A stretch of 7,999 bases of DNA from an uncultured Eubacteriales bacterium (GTDB lineage: Bacteria; Bacillota; Clostridia; Oscillospirales; Oscillospiraceae): contig URWG01000082.1 in NCBI GenBank assembly GCA_900551495.1, positions 1 through 7,999 of the forward strand, written 5' to 3'. How positions within the stretch are numbered: the stretch's first letter is position 1; every line of letters begins with the position of its first letter. A model generated the notes under the pieces. That model saw only the letters and a list, made by a program, of their open reading frames with translations, was not told the origin of the DNA and did no database searches. Both the position numbers and the translations under genes were made by a program. This document shows, piece by piece, positions 6,577 through 7,999 of this stretch.

Positions 6577-6628
6577 TAATTGTTTACGCAATACGCCGCC
6601 CCGCGGCGGAAACGCCACGGCAGCTCCG

Positions 6629-7135
6629 TCACAATATGCGGGCGGTCAGCGCCGCCATGAAAAAACCCGTCAGATCGGCAACCAGCGCGGCGGGAACGGC
6701 ATAGCGCGTCTTTTTGACCCCCGCTGCACCAAAGTAGACCGAGATCGTGTAAAACGTCGTCTCTGTGCTGCCCAGCATAACGGCGGCGGTGCGTCCGATG
6801 AGGGAATCCGCGCCGTAGACCGTCATCAGGTCCGCCCCCACCGCCAGCGCCGCACTGCCGGAAAACGGTCGCAGCAGCATGAGGGGGAGCGTTTCCGGCG
6901 GGATACCGACCCGGCGGACGACCGGACGCAGCAGCTCGGTCATCCGGTCAATTGCACCCGAAGCGCGCAGCATATGCACCGCCGTCAGCAGCATGACCAG
7001 CGCGGGCGCAACGGAAAGCAGCAGCTTCAAGCCCTCCAGCCCGCCGCTGAGGAGCGCGGGGTAGACCTCCTGCTTTTTCGCCATGGCGCAGACGCAGACA
7101 ACGATCATCAGCAGCGGCACGAGGAGGTCAAGCAT
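6629..7135 (-). CDS. spmB: Spore maturation protein B, 168 aa
   Basis: Membrane protein of the nucleoside-recognition (Gate) family that acts with SpmA in spore core dehydration in Bacillus and Clostridium; molecular activity is unclear. Hydrophobic helices begin at the N-terminus (LDLLVPLLMIVVCVCAM) and recur around 37-58. The conserved core reads GIPPETLPLMLLRPFSGSAAL (77-97) and GSTETTFYTISVYFGA (122-137), with a final helix near 147-164. The size is close to B. subtilis SpmB (178). The start is ATG 7135, which overlaps the end of spmA by 8 bases (ATGCTTGA) with GGGGGAG just upstream, so coupled translation is likely; a start 12 codons earlier, inside spmA, is less likely. No clear terminator follows, and transcription could continue toward the dehydrogenase gene 154 bases downstream. 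Confidence 0.93.
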   Translation of the reverse strand: MLDLLVPLLMIVVCVCAMAKKQEVYPALLSGGLEGLKLLLSVAPALVMLLTAVHMLRASGAIDRMTELLRPVVRRVGIPPETLPLMLLRPFSGSAALAVGADLMTVYGADSLIGRTAAVMLGSTETTFYTISVYFGAAGVKKTRYAVPAALVADLTGFFMAALTARIL

Positions 7136-7715
7136 GGCGCTCCCCCAGCCTGCGCAGGAGCTTTGCGGCAAGAATTCCCATGCCGACCGAAGCGATCGAG
7201 GTCAGCCAGACCGCCGGAAGAATGTCAAACGGCGCGGCAGCCCCCAGCGACGCCCGCACCGCCGCGACCGTCGTCGGCAGAAGCTGGATCGACGCCGTGT
7301 TCATCACGATCAGAAGGCACATTTCGTCCGTCGCCTCCCCGGGGCGGTTGTTTTTTTGCATCCTTCGGACGGCAGCGATCCCCATCGGCGTGGCGGCATT
7401 GCCCAGCCCCAGCAGATTTGCGGAGATATTCGCCGTCAGATAGCCCAAGGCGATACGGTCGCGGGCGGCGTTCGGAAAGAGACGTCGCAGCAGCGGCGCC
7501 ATGAGCCGTCCGAGCTTTTCCGTCAAGCCCGCCTGCTCCATGACCTTTGCCAGCCCGCTCCACAGGCACAGCGCCCCCGCCAGCGAAATGCACAGCGTAA
7601 TGGCGGAGGCGGCTCCCTCCATCGCTGCCGGAGTCAGCGCTCCGAGCGCACCGCCTCCGATTGCAGCGGCGACTGACAGGACAAGCATCCCGAGCCAGAC
7701 AAAGCCCATGACCAA
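7128..7715 (-). CDS. spmA: Spore maturation protein A, 195 aa, TTG start
   Basis: Partner of SpmB in spore maturation, a Gate-family membrane protein. The signature NLLGLGNAATPMGIAAV lies at about 100-116 and MNTASIQLLPTT at 138-149, both conserved in SpmA. Hydrophobic segments are at about 4-27, 38-56 and 165-187. I place the start at TTG 7715 because GGAGG (7724-7728) lies 8 nt upstream; the ATG at 7709, two codons later, would have a 14-nt gap. The TTG gives 195 residues against 196 in B. subtilis SpmA. The open frame continues upstream to an ATG at 7853, but those 46 extra residues are Arg-rich and encoded by the repeat element, so I exclude them. spmA and spmB form an operon with overlapping ends; dacB, which precedes them in Bacillus, is not adjacent here. 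Confidence 0.93.
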   Translation of the reverse strand: MVMGFVWLGMLVLSVAAAIGGGALGALTPAAMEGAASAITLCISLAGALCLWSGLAKVMEQAGLTEKLGRLMAPLLRRLFPNAARDRIALGYLTANISANLLGLGNAATPMGIAAVRRMQKNNRPGEATDEMCLLIVMNTASIQLLPTTVAAVRASLGAAAPFDILPAVWLTSIASVGMGILAAKLLRRLGERHA

Positions 7716-7723
7716 GGGAACCA

Positions 7724-7728
7724 CCTCC
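7724..7728 (-). promoter_or_regulatory. Ribosome binding site fixing the TTG start of spmA
   Basis: GGAGG on the minus strand, 8 nt before the TTG at 7715 and 14 nt before the first ATG. It favours the TTG. Confidence 0.7.
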
Positions 7729-7734
7729 GAGAAC

Positions 7735-7763
7735 AATGTATGCCGCCCGCGCGGGACGTATGC
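7735..7763 (-). promoter_or_regulatory. Candidate sporulation (sigma-E-like) promoter of spmAB
   Basis: On the minus strand CATACATT (7735-7742) fits the sigma-E -10 consensus CATACAnT, and GCATACG (7757-7763) partly fits the sigma-E -35 at a 14-base spacer. The spacer contains the palindrome CCCGCGCGGG (7746-7755). spmAB is under sporulation control in B. subtilis, which supports the idea. Against it, the predicted transcript start would fall almost at the GGAGG, leaving hardly any leader. Confidence 0.4.
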
Positions 7764-7836
7764 CCGAAAAGCAACGCAGAGGCGTGTGTATCGGCTCCCT
7801 CTGACGAGGGTAGCGAAGCGACCGAGCGGTAGTGAA

Positions 7837-7857
7837 TGACATGCCGGTGGCATGTCA
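7837..7857. repeat. Perfect 9-bp hairpin within the repeat element
   Basis: TGACATGCC (7837-7845) and GGCATGTCA (7849-7857) are exact inverted arms around a 3-base loop, GGT. No T-run follows on either strand, so it is not a terminator. Confidence 0.8.
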
Positions 7858-7890
7858 AAGCCGCGAGGTGACCGAGCCGCAGCGAGACCT

Positions 7891-7905
7891 GTCAGCGAAG
7901 CTGAC
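7891..7905. repeat. Short hairpin at the end of the first repeat unit
   Basis: GTCAGC (7891-7896) and GCTGAC (7900-7905) pair around GAA. It adjoins the CTGAGGGAGAG end of the unit. Confidence 0.6.
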
Positions 7906-7980
7906 TGAGGGAGAGAATAAACTGAATATTTTTCCTGTTCTCGCTAAATTCTCACCATCTCAGAGTTCTCTCCCTCCGTC
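7903..7980. repeat. Inverted pair of 15-base repeat ends around an AT-rich core
   Basis: GACTGAGGGAGAGAA (7903-7917) and TTCTCTCCCTCCGTC (7966-7980) are inverted copies matching at 14 of 15 positions. They enclose a 48-base AT-richer core that has no gene. This suggests two repeat units in opposite orientation, the second running off the right edge. Confidence 0.65.
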
Positions 7981-7996
7981 AAAACCTTCGGTTTTG
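7980..7996. repeat. Hairpin opening the second, truncated repeat unit
   Basis: CAAAACC (7980-7986) pairs with GGTTTTG (7990-7996) around TTC, at the place where the first unit has the GTCAGC hairpin in opposite orientation. The element continues beyond the window. Confidence 0.55.
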
Positions 7997-7999
7997 CCA

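Larger units (their letters stand above)
7793..7917. repeat. GC-rich structured repeat element, first unit
   Basis: The unit opens GGCTCCCTCTGACGAGGG (CCCTC-TGAC-GAGGG hairpin, 7797-7810) and closes CTGAGGGAGAG, so its ends share CTCCCTC/GAGGGAG in inverted orientation. Inside are degenerate direct repeats: GCGAAGCGACCGAGCGG at 7813 and GCGAGGTGACCGAGCCG at 7863 (exactly 50 bases apart), and a third partial copy, GCGAAGCTGACTGAG, at 7895. Hairpins lie between them. I recall similar CTCCCTC...GAGGGAG elements as dispersed repeats in gut Clostridia, but cannot check. It has no coding potential that I trust. Confidence 0.65.

Noticed and set aside
6580..6595. Possible Rex (redox regulator) site, ATTG-TTTACG-CAAT, upstream of the hydroxyacyl-CoA dehydrogenase
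   Set aside because: The arms are only four bases and do not match the known Rex consensus TTGTGA/TTGTTAA with mirrored arms, even though Rex control would fit the gene's function.
6596..6609. CCGCC-CCGC-GGCGG hairpin after spmB as a terminator
   Set aside because: The stem is only five pairs and no T-run follows on the minus strand; not supportable as an intrinsic terminator.
7083..7676. Plus-strand open frames of up to 197 codons opposite spmA-spmB
   Set aside because: Composition is Arg/Gln/Ser-rich without motifs, and the opposite strand codes for conserved SpmA and SpmB.
7793..7999. CRISPR array
   Set aside because: The repeats are degenerate, spaced at 50 and 32 bases and partly inverted; there are no uniform repeat-spacer units and no cas genes.

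Overview
The window is an ordinary chromosomal stretch from a GC-rich, spore-forming member of the Clostridia. The case for this is the spmA-spmB spore maturation pair, strong Shine-Dalgarno sites, use of TTG starts, sigma-A-like promoters and protein sequences of Firmicutes type. An Oscillospirales (Ruminococcaceae/Oscillospiraceae) gut bacterium is my best guess; this is inferred from the look of the proteins and of the repeat at the right end, not from a database search.

Left to right: (1) miaB, minus strand, cut off at its C-terminus by the left window edge. (2) A divergent intergenic region with a near-consensus extended -10 promoter for miaB and a weaker promoter for (3) a prohibitin-like SPFH membrane protein, plus strand. 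(4) Converging on it, a minus-strand two-gene operon: an unrecognised 145-residue, three-helix membrane protein, then a glycerate/hydroxypyruvate-reductase-type D-2-hydroxyacid dehydrogenase. Their stop and start codons overlap by one base. (5) prfC (peptide chain release factor 3), plus strand, diverging from that operon and ending at a textbook intrinsic terminator. (6) On the minus strand, a solitary 3-hydroxyacyl-CoA dehydrogenase with a strong promoter surrounded by inverted repeats. (7) spmB and spmA, minus strand, overlapping by 8 bases, with spmA starting at TTG. (8) A non-coding right end (about 7793-7999) made of GC-rich hairpins, degenerate direct repeats and an inverted pair of 15-base arms, which I read as an interspersed repeat element running off the window.

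The genes do not form one pathway. MiaB (tRNA modification) and RF3 (translation termination) are translation functions, the two dehydrogenases are metabolic, and SpmA/SpmB act in the spore. I see no CRISPR array, transposase, phage gene, tRNA or rRNA, and no convincing new multi-gene system. The parts most worth a second look are the repeat region, the uncharacterised membrane protein coupled to the dehydrogenase, the spmA promoter region with its 20-bp-spaced GGCATAC repeat, and the inverted repeats around the hydroxyacyl-CoA dehydrogenase promoter.
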